Of a stretch of 64,000 bases of DNA, positions 49,352 to 57,993 are shown one piece after another. The stretch lies in assembly GCF_001647275.1 (NCBI RefSeq), contig NZ_LRMM01000013.1:28764-92763 (forward strand), written 5' to 3'. Source of the DNA: Rufibacter ruber. Lineage in GTDB: Bacteria; Bacteroidota; Bacteroidia; Cytophagales; Hymenobacteraceae. Numbering within the stretch: position 1 is the first letter of the stretch; each line of letters starts with the position of its first letter. A model generated the notes under the pieces. It was given only the letters and a program-made list of their open reading frames with translations, was not told where the DNA came from and did no database searches. Both the position numbers and the translations under genes were made by a program.

Positions 49352-49795
49352 ATGAAGCTCCATATACAGGTACCGGTGGCCCAGCACTACAAAGCTGTTC
49401 TGCAGGCTTTCAACAGAGACCTGTTCAAGGCCCTTTCACCCCCATTCCCCCAACTAAAAATTTTACGCTTTGACGGCAGCCACCCCGGCGACAGGGTAGA
49501 GGTAGCGCTGGTAGCCGGACCTTTTTCCCGCCGTTGGACCAGCCTCATCACGGAGCGGCAGGAAAGTGAAAACGCGGTCTGGTTTGTAGACGAAGGGCAG
49601 GAGCTACCCGCCCCGCTCACGTTTTGGCGCCACCAGCACCTTGTCACCCACCACGGCACCCACAGCATCATTCATGAGAAGATTGAGTACCGCACCGGCT
49701 CCAAACTGCTGGACCTTCTGCTGTACCCGGTCCTGTATGCGCAGTTTGCCCTGCGGGCACCGGTGTATAAGAGAGTCTTTGGAAAGGTGCAATAG
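49352..49795 (+). CDS. SRPBCC family protein, 147 aa
   Basis: START/Bet v1-like ligand-binding fold. ATG 49352 (MKLHIQVPVAQHYKAVLQAF) is preferred to an in-frame TTG 9 nt upstream. Features: FDGSHPGDRVEVALVAGPFS, FWRHQHLVTHHGTHSIIHEK and a hydrophobic C-terminal helix LDLLLYPVLYAQFALRAPVY. Such SRPBCC proteins are encoded beside carotenoid genes in several Bacteroidota, and the desaturase gene lies 300 nt downstream, so a role in pigment handling is plausible. Palindrome copy 23 touches its stop codon. Confidence 0.8.
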   Translation: MKLHIQVPVAQHYKAVLQAFNRDLFKALSPPFPQLKILRFDGSHPGDRVEVALVAGPFSRRWTSLITERQESENAVWFVDEGQELPAPLTFWRHQHLVTHHGTHSIIHEKIEYRTGSKLLDLLLYPVLYAQFALRAPVYKRVFGKVQ

Positions 49796-49834
49796 CTGTT
49801 TTGGCCCTGTTTTCAGAAAAACAGGGCAAAACAG
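49796..49834. repeat. CTGTTTT palindrome, copy 23
   Basis: ctgttttggccctgttttca and gaaaaacagggcaaaacag, near perfect, spacer shortened on the right. Begins at the very next base after the SRPBCC stop (TAG 49793-49795). Confidence 0.87.
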
Positions 49835-49951
49835 AAAACTATTCTGGTACTATATGCGGTCCCAGCCGAGGCTGAAATTGGCAGCAGCCCGCGTGTACAA
49901 GCGAGAAAGAAGCAGTGCAACTACCGCTCCCCAGCGGCTCTGGTTTCTGTT

Positions 49952-50005
49952 CCCGTTTCTGTTTTGGGCCTGTTTTCAGAAAAACAGGCCCAAAACAGAA
50001 ACGGG
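49952..50005. repeat. CTGTTTT palindrome, copy 24 (extended perfect)
   Basis: 54-nt perfect palindrome: cccgtttctgttttgggcct pairs with aggcccaaaacagaaacggg. Second copy in the 300-nt gap between the SRPBCC and desaturase genes. Confidence 0.9.
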
Positions 50006-50095
50006 CGGTTTTCCCCAGCTCCCCCGCGGGCTAAACCTTTTACCGCCCTGGCAAGTTATGCTCACTAAAAGCGCAATTCTGCGTAGATTGGCAAC

Positions 50096-51583
50096 ATGGC
50101 AAAAGCAGCAGTCATTGGTTCTGGAATTGGCGGCATAGCGGCGGCGGTACGGCTGGCCGTGAAAGGCTTCCAAGTCACCGTATTTGAAGCCAACCCCACC
50201 TTTGGTGGAAAAATGACGCAGTTTAGCCTGCCCGGCGGGTACCGCTTTGATGCCGGCCCCAGCCTTTTCACCCTGCCGCATCTGGTAGATGAGCTGTTCA
50301 CGCTGGCCGGCAGAAACCCCAAAGACTATTTCAACTACCAGCGGCTGCCGGTGGTAACGCAATATTTCTGGCCAGATGGCACCCGCCTCACCGCCCACGC
50401 AGAACCAGACGCCTTTGCCCATGAAGTGGAGCAGAAGCTGGGGGTGCCGCAGGAGCAGTTGCAGCGCCACCTCCAGAAAGTTGCCCGCCTCTACCACGCC
50501 ACTGAAAGCACATTCCTGCACAAGTCCCTGCACCGCCTGGACACCTACCTGAGCAAAGACGTGCTGAAAACCCTGCCCGCTCTGCCAGAGCTGGGGCTGG
50601 CCACCACCATGCACGCGGCCAACGCCCGCGCCTTCAAAGACCCGCGCCTGGTGCAGCTGCTGGACCGCTACGCCACCTACAACGGGTCAGACCCCTACCA
50701 AGCCCCAGGCACCCTGAACCTGATTCCGCATCTGGAGTTTAACATAGGCGCTTTTTACCCCGAGGGGGGTATCTATGCCATTGCCCAGAGCCTGGTGAAG
50801 CTGGCCCAGGAGCTGGGGGTGGAGTTCAGGTATCAGGAGCCGGTACAGCAGATTCTCACGCAAGGCAAGCAAGCGGTAGGCGTACAAACCGAGCAAGGGG
50901 AATACCCTGCGCAGCTGGTGGTCAGCAACATGGACGTTGTGCCTACCTACCGCAGGCTCCTGCCGCAGCAGCCCGCCCCGGAGAAAACCCTTCAACAGCC
51001 CCGCAGCTCTTCGGCGCTCATTTACTACTGGGGCATCTCCCGCACGTTTCCAGAGCTGGACCTGCACAACATCTTTTTCAGCCAGGATTACCGGCAGGAG
51101 TTCCAGCATATCTTCCAGCAGGGCAGCGTGTCAGAAGACCCCACCGTGTATGTGAACATCACCTCTAAATACACGCCAACAGATGCGCCCGCCGGGCATG
51201 AGAACTGGTTTGTGATGGTGAACGTGCCGCACAACACCGGGCAAGACTGGGAGACGCTTATACAGCAGACCCGGCAGCATGCCCTGCAGAAGATCAGCCG
51301 GGCCCTGGGTACCAACGTAGAGGCGCTTATCACCGCAGAGCGGGTCTGGGACCCCAAAGGCATTGAGGCAGACACGTCTTCGTTTGGCGGCGCCCTCTAC
51401 GGCAGCTCTTCTAACAACCGGATGGCGGCTTTTCTCAGGCACCCCAATTTCACCGGCAAACTCAAAGGCCTGTACTTTACCGGCGGTAGCGTGCATCCCG
51501 GCGGCGGCATACCGCTGTGCCTGCTCTCGGCTAAAATAGTAGGGGAGCTGGTACCGGCCCCCTCTACAACAGTTCCCGCCTGA
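50096..51583 (+). CDS. Carotenoid desaturase, CrtI/CrtD type, 495 aa
   Basis: FAD-dependent phytoene desaturase family. N-terminal dinucleotide fold AAVIGSGIGGIAAAVRLAVK with FEANPTFGGKMTQF. Middle: AGPSLFTLPHLVDELFTLAG and YPEGGIYAIAQSLVKLAQEL. The C-terminal family signature is GLYFTGGSVHPGGGIPLCLL. In related bacteria such an enzyme beside an SRPBCC gene is often the 3,4-desaturase CrtD rather than CrtI; sequence alone does not decide. It makes coloured carotenoids in the membrane. No crtB or cyclase gene is present in the window. Confidence 0.9.
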   Translation: MAKAAVIGSGIGGIAAAVRLAVKGFQVTVFEANPTFGGKMTQFSLPGGYRFDAGPSLFTLPHLVDELFTLAGRNPKDYFNYQRLPVVTQYFWPDGTRLTAHAEPDAFAHEVEQKLGVPQEQLQRHLQKVARLYHATESTFLHKSLHRLDTYLSKDVLKTLPALPELGLATTMHAANARAFKDPRLVQLLDRYATYNGSDPYQAPGTLNLIPHLEFNIGAFYPEGGIYAIAQSLVKLAQELGVEFRYQEPVQQILTQGKQAVGVQTEQGEYPAQLVVSNMDVVPTYRRLLPQQPAPEKTLQQPRSSSALIYYWGISRTFPELDLHNIFFSQDYRQEFQHIFQQGSVSEDPTVYVNITSKYTPTDAPAGHENWFVMVNVPHNTGQDWETLIQQTRQHALQKISRALGTNVEALITAERVWDPKGIEADTSSFGGALYGSSSNNRMAAFLRHPNFTGKLKGLYFTGGSVHPGGGIPLCLLSAKIVGELVPAPSTTVPA

Positions 51584-51922
51584 TGTAAGCCATAGCCCCT
51601 CCCGGAGTGCCTCCTCCCTCGGTGCCATGTTCTCTGCAGTGCCATTGGCGTACCGGAGGTTCTCTCCCTTGGGGAACACAAGCTTTTCTCAGGATCCTGC
51701 CTAATCTATTCTATTAAAAGTTACAAAATTGGTTATGTTAACTTCTGCCATTGTTAGGGTGAAAGGGGCCTCTTTTTACTCAGACACGCTAAAATCTGCC
51801 TTTCAGGCCGTCAATTTGCCGCCACCTCTTCTGTGATAGCCATCCATTCTTGCTGTCTTGCCACCTTGTTTGCTGCTGCATTCCTAAAAAGTATTATATT
51901 TGTTTACGGCTATTGAACGGAT
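51584..51922. other. Intergenic region upstream of the TetR pair (339 nt)
   Basis: No gene or member of the repeat families. The last 60 nt contain a good promoter (51869-51902). The rest is unremarkable. Confidence 0.5.
51869..51902 (+). promoter_or_regulatory. Promoter of the first TetR-like gene
   Basis: TTTG at 51869-51872 and TATATTTG at 51895-51902, spacer 22 nt. Both boxes match the Bacteroidota consensus and lie 20 nt before the ATG at 51923. Confidence 0.6.
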
Positions 51923-52546
51923 ATGGAACAGGGAATTGCACGGGATGAGCTCCTGCGGAAAGCAATGCGGGCGTTTAGTTTGAACGGGGTGAAAAATCTT
52001 TCCCAACGCAAAATCATGCAGGAGTACGGTCTCTCCGCTGCTGAGTTCCAGGCGCAGTTCTCTAACAAGGAAGATTTTCTAAGGCAGGCGCTCAACCTTT
52101 ACCTGGAGGAACAGCGCAAAGTACAGCTTACTTTGCTGGCGAAGTCACACCACCCCATCTCTGAGCTGCTCAACGTGATCAAGCACCATGCCGCTGAACT
52201 GCTCAAAATCACCCCGGCTTTTTTCATTCAGATTGAGTACCTGTACCCGCAGGTCTGGCAGCTTTACCAGCGGCATATCCAGATGCACACCTACCACCTG
52301 TTCTATGAGCTCCTGAACAAAGGGGTGCAGCAGCGTCTCTTCCGGCAAGACCTTAACCTGGAAGTGGTAACCAAAGTACTCCTGGAGCAGATCAATGTGC
52401 TGCTGAACAGGGCGCTCTTTCCGCCCCAGCGGTTTAATCTGGCAGAGGTGTTCAGGGGCATTTTTCTCTACTACCTGAAAGGTATCTCTACAGAGCAAGG
52501 CAACAAGGAGCTGGAAAATTTCTTCTCTGATTTTGCCCTCTCTTAA
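51923..52546 (+). CDS. TetR/AcrR family-like regulator, copy 1, 207 aa
   Basis: N-terminal helix-turn-helix of TetR type (LLRKAMRAFSLNGVKNLSQR, IMQEYGLSAAEFQAQFSNKE) followed by an all-helical ligand domain (HHAAELLKITPAFFIQIEYL, LFPPQRFNLAEVFRGIFLYY). Paralogous to the next gene, with the same order of motifs including LFPPQRF/LFPPEQF near residue 170. The usual GVSxGTxYxYF core is replaced by GLSAAEFQAQF. Ligand unknown; the adjacent carotenoid gene is a possible target. Confidence 0.8.
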   Translation: MEQGIARDELLRKAMRAFSLNGVKNLSQRKIMQEYGLSAAEFQAQFSNKEDFLRQALNLYLEEQRKVQLTLLAKSHHPISELLNVIKHHAAELLKITPAFFIQIEYLYPQVWQLYQRHIQMHTYHLFYELLNKGVQQRLFRQDLNLEVVTKVLLEQINVLLNRALFPPQRFNLAEVFRGIFLYYLKGISTEQGNKELENFFSDFALS

Positions 52547-52653
52547 AATGACCGCACTGTAGGGCCATAAGCAGATCATTCATTTGCAAAATAACGTATC
52601 TTTAGAACCCCATTTTGTTGGGAGCCTATGGGTAAGGACTCTAATACAAATCT

Positions 52654-53262
52654 ATGACATTCAAACAAACCATTTTGCAGGAATTACTGACGCTTATCAG
52701 GCAGGAGGGGCTTTCCCACCTGAATGAGCAGGAGGTGGTTGAGCGTGTTGACATCTCTTCTGCCACTTTCAATGAATTCTTTCAAGGCATGGAGGACCTG
52801 GTGACGCAAGTGGTGACGTTTGACCTGGAAAACAGGAAACAGGAGCATGAACGGCTTTTCAGGGATGAGCAGAGCCCTTTACGCCGCCTGCTGCTGGTGG
52901 TGCAGCTAGGCCTGGAAACCCTTAGAATGACCCAGCCTACCGTACTCAAGGAAATCATGGAGAAATACCCCAATGCCTGGAAACTGTATTGGGAGCACTC
53001 AGACCAATATACCAAGCAACTGCTGCATGAGCTCCTGAATGAGGGGGTGCTGGCTGGCGAGCTGCGCCGGGATATCAACATACAACTGGTGGCCAAGATC
53101 ATGATGGAACAGCTGAGCATGCTGATCAACCCGGTTCTTTTCCCTCCAGAGCAATTTGACATAGCTGAAGTTTTCAGGAGTGTTTTCCTGTACTACATCA
53201 GGGGGTTGTGCACAGAGGCGGGCATGAAAACCGCAGACAACTTTTTTGCCTCTCTGAAATAG
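52654..53262 (+). CDS. TetR/AcrR family-like regulator, copy 2, 202 aa
   Basis: Paralogue of the gene at 51923-52546, 107 nt downstream. HTH region LLTLIRQEGLSHLNEQEVVE and VDISSATFNEFFQGMEDLVT; ligand domain RMTQPTVLKEIMEKYPNAWK and LFPPEQFDIAEVFRSVFLYY. The DNA-recognition helix differs from copy 1, so the two likely bind different sites, or one has lost DNA binding. A terminator follows. Confidence 0.8.
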   Translation: MTFKQTILQELLTLIRQEGLSHLNEQEVVERVDISSATFNEFFQGMEDLVTQVVTFDLENRKQEHERLFRDEQSPLRRLLLVVQLGLETLRMTQPTVLKEIMEKYPNAWKLYWEHSDQYTKQLLHELLNEGVLAGELRRDINIQLVAKIMMEQLSMLINPVLFPPEQFDIAEVFRSVFLYYIRGLCTEAGMKTADNFFASLK

Positions 53263-53276
53263 CAGGCCTAAGCCTG

Positions 53277-53321
53277 CCTCATAAAAAAGGCTGCCCCATG
53301 CGTGGGCAGCTTTTTATGAGG
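53277..53321 (+). terminator. Intrinsic terminator after the TetR pair
   Basis: cctcataaaaaaggctgccc and gggcagctttttatgagg form a long stem with a 7-nt loop; the TTTTT lies within the right arm. Confidence 0.8.
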
Positions 53322-53381
53322 AGAGCATGTTTAGAGAATCTATGGATGCGGGCCCAAAGGCCTCTATGGGTACCTCGGGTT

Positions 53382-53420
53382 CTGTTTCAGGGCTGTTTTT
53401 AAGAAAACAGGCTAAAAACG
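53382..53420. repeat. CTGTTTT palindrome, copy 25
   Basis: ctgtttcagggctgttttta and agaaaacaggctaaaaacg, several mismatches. Between the TetR terminator and the convergent DUF6952-like gene. Confidence 0.7.
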
Positions 53421-53505
53421 CAACACATGCCCTGCCTGGCTTGCGCCAGATAAAACGCTTTCAGAGACAGTGCATGCAAACTCTGAACATGTTCTTTCTC
53501 CTGTT

Positions 53506-53748
53506 TTAGCTGATAGAGGTTCTTACTTTCTGCGTGAATTCTCTCAGCGCCGTTTTAAAATCTGTCTCCTGGTCGTTCATGTGGTTCAGGATCCAGATGG
53601 CGCCAAACACGTGGGTGAGTTTTTCCCCTTCATCTGCGCCTTCAATCTCAAAGGCGGTCATTTGTTCATTGATCAATTGGGCTTCGGCTTCCATGAGTGA
53701 CTCAATGGTCTGCGTCTCTACCAATTTCTTGATTGCTGGTACTTTCAT
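53506..53748 (-). CDS. DUF6952-like small protein, 80 aa
   Basis: MKVPAIKKLVETQTIESLMEA and AFEIEGADEGEKLTHVFGAI match a short acidic family that in Bacteroidota typically follows a thioredoxin gene. Here it is 6 nt after the thioredoxin gene in the same direction. Cytoplasmic. Function unknown; the genetic link suggests a redox role. Confidence 0.75.
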   Translation of the reverse strand: MKVPAIKKLVETQTIESLMEAEAQLINEQMTAFEIEGADEGEKLTHVFGAIWILNHMNDQETDFKTALREFTQKVRTSIS

Positions 53749-53754
53749 GTTACG

Positions 53755-54072
53755 TTAAACGGTTTTTCTGATCATCTCCTGTACATACTCCTCTTTGCTG
53801 GTGGCAGCGCCCTCTACCAACTCGCCGTTTTTGAACACGGCAAAGAAGGGGAGGTTGCTCACACCGGCTAACTTGCGCGCCTCTGGGCTGGTTTCTGCGT
53901 TCACGTCTATAAACGCCACGCCGGCAAACTCCTCATTGTCTGCCATGCGCTTGAACTTTGGTGAAAACAGGCGGCAGTTGCCGCACCAGTCAGCAAAAAA
54001 CTTCACTACCACGCGCTCGTTGTTTTGCAACACACTCTGAAAATCCTGATCTGTAGCTTGAATAATAGCCAT
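53755..54072 (-). CDS. Thioredoxin family protein, 105 aa
   Basis: Complete thioredoxin fold with VVKFFADWCGNCRLFSPKFK; the active site is CGNC (C30, C33) instead of the classical CGPC. The cis-Pro is in VSNLPFFAVFKNGELVEG. Cytoplasmic. A TATCTTTG box lies at 54118-54125. Operon with the DUF6952-like gene. Confidence 0.92.
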   Translation of the reverse strand: MAIIQATDQDFQSVLQNNERVVVKFFADWCGNCRLFSPKFKRMADNEEFAGVAFIDVNAETSPEARKLAGVSNLPFFAVFKNGELVEGAATSKEEYVQEMIRKTV

Positions 54073-54117
54073 AGGTGTAATCTATTTTCTATTTTTAGGT
54101 CTGGGTTACGTTACTTG

Positions 54118-54125
54118 CAAAGATA
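54118..54125 (-). promoter_or_regulatory. TATCTTTG -7 box of the thioredoxin gene
   Basis: Minus-strand TATCTTTG 45 nt before the ATG at 54072, next to palindrome copy 26, which covers the -33 position as at the RsmF-like gene. Confidence 0.5.
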
Positions 54126-54126
54126 G

Positions 54127-54162
54127 CGTTTCTGGCCTACTTTTATGAAAACAGGCCAAAAC
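54127..54162. repeat. CTGTTTT palindrome, copy 26
   Basis: cgtttctggcctacttttat and gaaaacaggccaaaac. In the divergent region between the thioredoxin and MG2/plug genes. Confidence 0.72.
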
Positions 54163-54274
54163 CATTGTTTCCACAGTTTTAAAGACTAGAGACAGGTTGT
54201 GCTGCGTTCTTTCAACACTTTCCGGTTCAGGATAGTTTGAAAACAGCTTCTGCCCGCCTCACCATCATACGCTC

Positions 54275-56995
54275 ATGCCGCTCTCCACCCGCACAAAAAT
54301 AAGTATCTGCCTGCTTCTGCCGCTTGCCGCCCTGGCTTTCTCTGCCTTTGCCCCGGCGTGGCAGCAGTCAGATTTGATCAACAGATTGGTGGCAAAATTA
54401 ACCTTTCTGCACAACAGGTATCCGCAGGAAAAAGTTTACCTGCACCTGGATAAACCGTATTACGCCGCCGGGGAGGATATCTGGTTCAAAGCCTATCTGG
54501 TCAATGCCCATGACCACACCCCCAGTACGCACAGCCGGGTGCTGTACGTAGAACTCATCACCCCGGAGAACACCTTCTTCAGAACCGCCGTTTTCAGGCT
54601 GAGCAAAGGGCAGGGGGCCGGGAACATGGAGCTGCCAGATGATATTCCGGAGGGGATGTACCGCCTGCGGGCCTACACCAGCTGGATGCAGAACTTTGAT
54701 GAAGACTATGTCTACCACCAGAACCTCAACATCTTCAGCCCCCGCAAGACAGACCTGGTCAGCACCACCGCCTTTACCTATAAGCGCCAGGGAGCCGGTG
54801 ACTCTGTTCTGGTGAACCTGAGGCTGCTCAACTACCAGGAGAAGCCGCTGGCCCAAACCGCAGTGGCCTATTCTACCAGCTATGACAAGAAAGCCTCCTC
54901 AAAAAAGATAACCACCAACGCAGACGGCAAAGCCCTGCTGCGCCTCTACCTGCCAGACGGAGCCAGCCAAAGCCCCAAACTGCACTTCACGGTAGAGCAG
55001 GGGGGCAGGGCTCTCAACCATACCATTGCCTTCCCCCAGAAGCAGGAGCAAATTGACCTCCAGTTCTTCCCGGAGGGCGGCAACCTGGTAAGCGGCCTCT
55101 GGAACACCATTGCATTTAAGGCAGTAGACGCCAACGGGCTGGGCAAAGAGGTACAGGGGGGCATTTACAACCAGCAGGGCCAGAAACTATTAGATTTCAA
55201 GAGCCAGAAATTTGGCATGGGGCGCTTTGGGTTTGTGCCGGAGGCGGGGAAAAAATATACCGCACGGCTCACCACCAAAGGGGCGGCCAAAGAGTACGCG
55301 TTGCCAGAACCCCAGCAGAAAGGTTTTATCTTAACCGTAGACAGCAAGGCGCCAGAGAACCTTCGGGTTAAATTTTACACGCTTGGTTTTAGCCCAGACA
55401 GCACCGGCAGACCTAAAACCCTTACCTTGGTGGGGCAGGTGCGGGGCGAAATCCTCTATGCCGCCGTTAGCCCTACCGCCCGTGATGTGTTTCAGGTTGA
55501 GATACCCGCCAGTAAGTTCCCCACGGGTATTGTGCAGTTCACGGTTTTCTCAGAAAAAGGGGAGCCCCTGGCTGAACGGCTGGTGTTTGTGAAGCATTCC
55601 CCTCAACTGCAGTTAACCCTGACCCCAGACAAACCGGCCTATAAACCGCGGGAGAAGGTAACCCTGCAGCTGCAAGCCAAAGATGAGGCCGGGGCCCCCG
55701 TAGCGGGTCATTTTTCCCTCGCCGTCACTGACCAGAAAGCTGTTATACCGGCACCCAATGCGGCCAATATTGTGTCTTACCTGCTCATGAGTTCAGACCT
55801 CAAAGGCTATATTGAAGAACCGTCTTATTACTTTACCTCGTCTTCGCCTGAGGTGGCCACCGCTTTAGACAACCTCATGCTCACCCAGGGCTGGCGCCGG
55901 TTTATCTGGAAAGACCTCCTGCTGGACAAGTTCCCCAGCACTAGCTTCAAGGCTGAGAAAGGGCTGTACCTCAGTGGTACTTCTACCAAATTAACCGGTC
56001 AGCCAGATGCCTACGCCAGTGTGGTGATCTCAGACCTCAACAACCTCAAAAGCACCATCACTATTCAGACAGATGACCGGGGCAAGTTCAGCTTTCCGTT
56101 AGACAGCTTCACAGACAGCTCTAACCTGGTAGTCAAATCCTCTAAAGGCGTTGGCTCTATGCTGGTGCTGGACAACAACCTGCCGCAGATCCAGGTGCAC
56201 CCGCAGGCACCGTACCACCCCGTTCCGGCCCCGTTCTCAAATGAAGTCTGGACGTACCTGCAGCGTAACCGGGAGCAGCTCAAACTGGATCAGTACTCAG
56301 GCAAGAGCAGCATTCTGCTGCAGCAGGTGATTGTGCGCGGAAGAAAGGAAGAGGAACGCCCCGCCGCCTCTGGCAACCTGCATGCTACCCCTGACTATAT
56401 TCTAAAAGGCTCTGACCTGTCACCTGGCATTAACATTATTCAGTCTCTGCAGGGGCGGGTAGCCGGGCTGCAGGTGACCAACGGGCAGGTAAGCATGCGG
56501 GGCGGCGGTTCACCGCTCTACCTCCTGGACGGCATGCCTTCTGATGCCCAGTTCATTCAGTCTATCAACCCCAATGAGGTAGAGTCTGTTGAGGTACTGA
56601 AGCCGGGTGCCTCCTCTGCCATCTACGGTGGCCAGGGCGGCAACGGCGTCATTGCCATCAACCTCAAAAAAGGTGGCTCCAGCAGCTCCAACACATCTCC
56701 TACCGGTGGGGCCGCCGCCCAGCTGCCCGGCACGGCCACGTACCAGGGCCTGTACTACTCCAAGACCCGCGAGTTCTATCAGCCCAAGTATGACAAGCCA
56801 GACACCAGCAACGTGGTCATGCCAGATCTGAGAACCACTCTCTTCTGGAGCCCTACGGTGCAGACAGACGCCACCGGCAAAGCCGAGATTACATTTTACG
56901 CCGCAGACCAGAAAACCACCTACCAGGCGGTTCTACAGGGCATGACTGCCACTGGCAAAGTAGGCTACCTGCGCAACTCATTTCTGGTGAAGTAA
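54275..56995 (+). CDS. MG2 / TonB-plug family protein, third paralogue, 906 aa
   Basis: Same architecture as 1825-4593: signal peptide (ICLLLPLAALAFSAFA), MG2-like KVYLHLDKPYYAAGEDIWFK, IDLQFFPEGGNLVSGLW, LMLTQGWRRFIWKDL, then a plug segment PGINIIQSLQGRVAGLQVTN, SPLYLLDGMPSDAQF and SAIYGGQGGNGVIAINLKKG, which resembles SusC plugs. It ends with KTTYQAVLQGMTATGKVGYL and has no beta barrel. It lies apart from the other two paralogues, so the family is dispersed. Function unknown; probably a periplasmic or outer-membrane-associated protein. Confidence 0.88.
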   Translation: MPLSTRTKISICLLLPLAALAFSAFAPAWQQSDLINRLVAKLTFLHNRYPQEKVYLHLDKPYYAAGEDIWFKAYLVNAHDHTPSTHSRVLYVELITPENTFFRTAVFRLSKGQGAGNMELPDDIPEGMYRLRAYTSWMQNFDEDYVYHQNLNIFSPRKTDLVSTTAFTYKRQGAGDSVLVNLRLLNYQEKPLAQTAVAYSTSYDKKASSKKITTNADGKALLRLYLPDGASQSPKLHFTVEQGGRALNHTIAFPQKQEQIDLQFFPEGGNLVSGLWNTIAFKAVDANGLGKEVQGGIYNQQGQKLLDFKSQKFGMGRFGFVPEAGKKYTARLTTKGAAKEYALPEPQQKGFILTVDSKAPENLRVKFYTLGFSPDSTGRPKTLTLVGQVRGEILYAAVSPTARDVFQVEIPASKFPTGIVQFTVFSEKGEPLAERLVFVKHSPQLQLTLTPDKPAYKPREKVTLQLQAKDEAGAPVAGHFSLAVTDQKAVIPAPNAANIVSYLLMSSDLKGYIEEPSYYFTSSSPEVATALDNLMLTQGWRRFIWKDLLLDKFPSTSFKAEKGLYLSGTSTKLTGQPDAYASVVISDLNNLKSTITIQTDDRGKFSFPLDSFTDSSNLVVKSSKGVGSMLVLDNNLPQIQVHPQAPYHPVPAPFSNEVWTYLQRNREQLKLDQYSGKSSILLQQVIVRGRKEEERPAASGNLHATPDYILKGSDLSPGINIIQSLQGRVAGLQVTNGQVSMRGGGSPLYLLDGMPSDAQFIQSINPNEVESVEVLKPGASSAIYGGQGGNGVIAINLKKGGSSSSNTSPTGGAAAQLPGTATYQGLYYSKTREFYQPKYDKPDTSNVVMPDLRTTLFWSPTVQTDATGKAEITFYAADQKTTYQAVLQGMTATGKVGYLRNSFLVK

Positions 56996-57035
56996 TCTCC
57001 CGCTGGGGCCGTAGCGGAACCTCTTCCGCTAAAAA

Positions 57036-57098
57036 AGTCCGCTCAACTTTCTGTTTCTGGCCTGTTTTTGTGAAAACAGCAGACAGATTGAGCGGACT
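57036..57098. terminator. Terminator-like hairpin with a palindrome in its loop
   Basis: agtccgctcaa (57036-57046) pairs perfectly with ttgagcggact (57088-57098). The 41-nt loop contains CTGTTTT palindrome copy 27 (57051-57086). An A run precedes it and cccttttcg follows. It sits between the convergent MG2/plug and lipoprotein genes. Confidence 0.72.
57051..57086. repeat. CTGTTTT palindrome, copy 27 (nested)
   Basis: ctgtttctggcctgtttttg and gaaaacagcagacag; the right outer arm is altered. It occupies the loop of the hairpin at 57036-57098, as if inserted there. Confidence 0.72.
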
Positions 57099-57144
57099 GC
57101 CCTTTTCGTTCTGAAATAGAAATAGCTGAGAAGGCAGGCCCCGG

Positions 57145-57846
57145 CTATTTGGATGAGGAAACACTGTCTGGTTTACTGCTGAAGAATCTGCCCCGGCGAG
57201 ACACCTTGGTTTTAAGGGTAATCTGCTCAATCACTTTAGCCCGCGGAAAGTAAATTTGCCACACGCCCCGCACTTGCCCCACCTCAAAGCCGCCCGGTTT
57301 GCCCTGGGCAGAGAACACCCGCAGTTGGTCAAGGGATTTGCCGGTAAAGTCTAACACGCTGGGCTCCTCACAGCTGGCGCAGTTACGGCGCCTGATCTGG
57401 ATGGGCCGCTGAAACAGGAACTCCTGCTCTGGCACAGAGAAGGTGGTGGTTGAAGGCAGAGTTCCCCCCGCTGCGGCCCGTATATCCTGCCCAAGCGTTT
57501 GCTGCGCGTCTGTCTCAGAAGAGAAGGTTTTACGCGTTAACCGGGCCTTGTACCGCCGCAGAATGGACTGTACCAGGGGTAACTTCTCGGGCTGGGCCAC
57601 AAACAGCTCCTGCTCCTTGGGCTGGCTCTCTGCGAGCTGAAGGAAAGCCCCCTCAATCTGGCTTACCACGGTGTCACCGGCGGCCAGCACCCACACCTCC
57701 ATGTCTTCCTGGGTAATGCGTTTTACTTTGTGGCGCTCGGCCTCTACGGCCATCTCTTTGCCCCGGTCCAGCTTTTCTGGCTCACAGGCCCCAACCACAG
57801 CGCAAGCCCCCACTATCAATGCCCAAATCACTCTTTTTCTTGCCAT
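57145..57846 (-). CDS. Lipoprotein with Tll0287-like heme-sensor region, 233 aa
   Basis: The signal peptide (VIWALIVGACAVVGAC) ends in a lipobox Cys. The mature protein contains RPIQIRRRNCASCEEPSVLD with a CxxC pair and VRGVWQIYFPRAKVIEQITL; this layout resembles Tll0287-like or DUF3365 proteins that bind heme with a CxxC(H) motif, but no CxxCH is present. Function uncertain. Convergent with the third MG2/plug gene. Confidence 0.65.
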   Translation of the reverse strand: MARKRVIWALIVGACAVVGACEPEKLDRGKEMAVEAERHKVKRITQEDMEVWVLAAGDTVVSQIEGAFLQLAESQPKEQELFVAQPEKLPLVQSILRRYKARLTRKTFSSETDAQQTLGQDIRAAAGGTLPSTTTFSVPEQEFLFQRPIQIRRRNCASCEEPSVLDFTGKSLDQLRVFSAQGKPGGFEVGQVRGVWQIYFPRAKVIEQITLKTKVSRRGRFFSSKPDSVSSSK

Positions 57847-57993
57847 TGCGTCTACTAACTGTAAAACAGCCGGTCATGTTTCTGGTGACAAAGATGGGGC
57901 ACAATGCCCAAAGTTTCAATGGCCCACTGCTACCTGACTGGTTTCTTTGACGTTAGCCTGAGCTGCTTTTCAACCCGCCTATAAACTGATACT

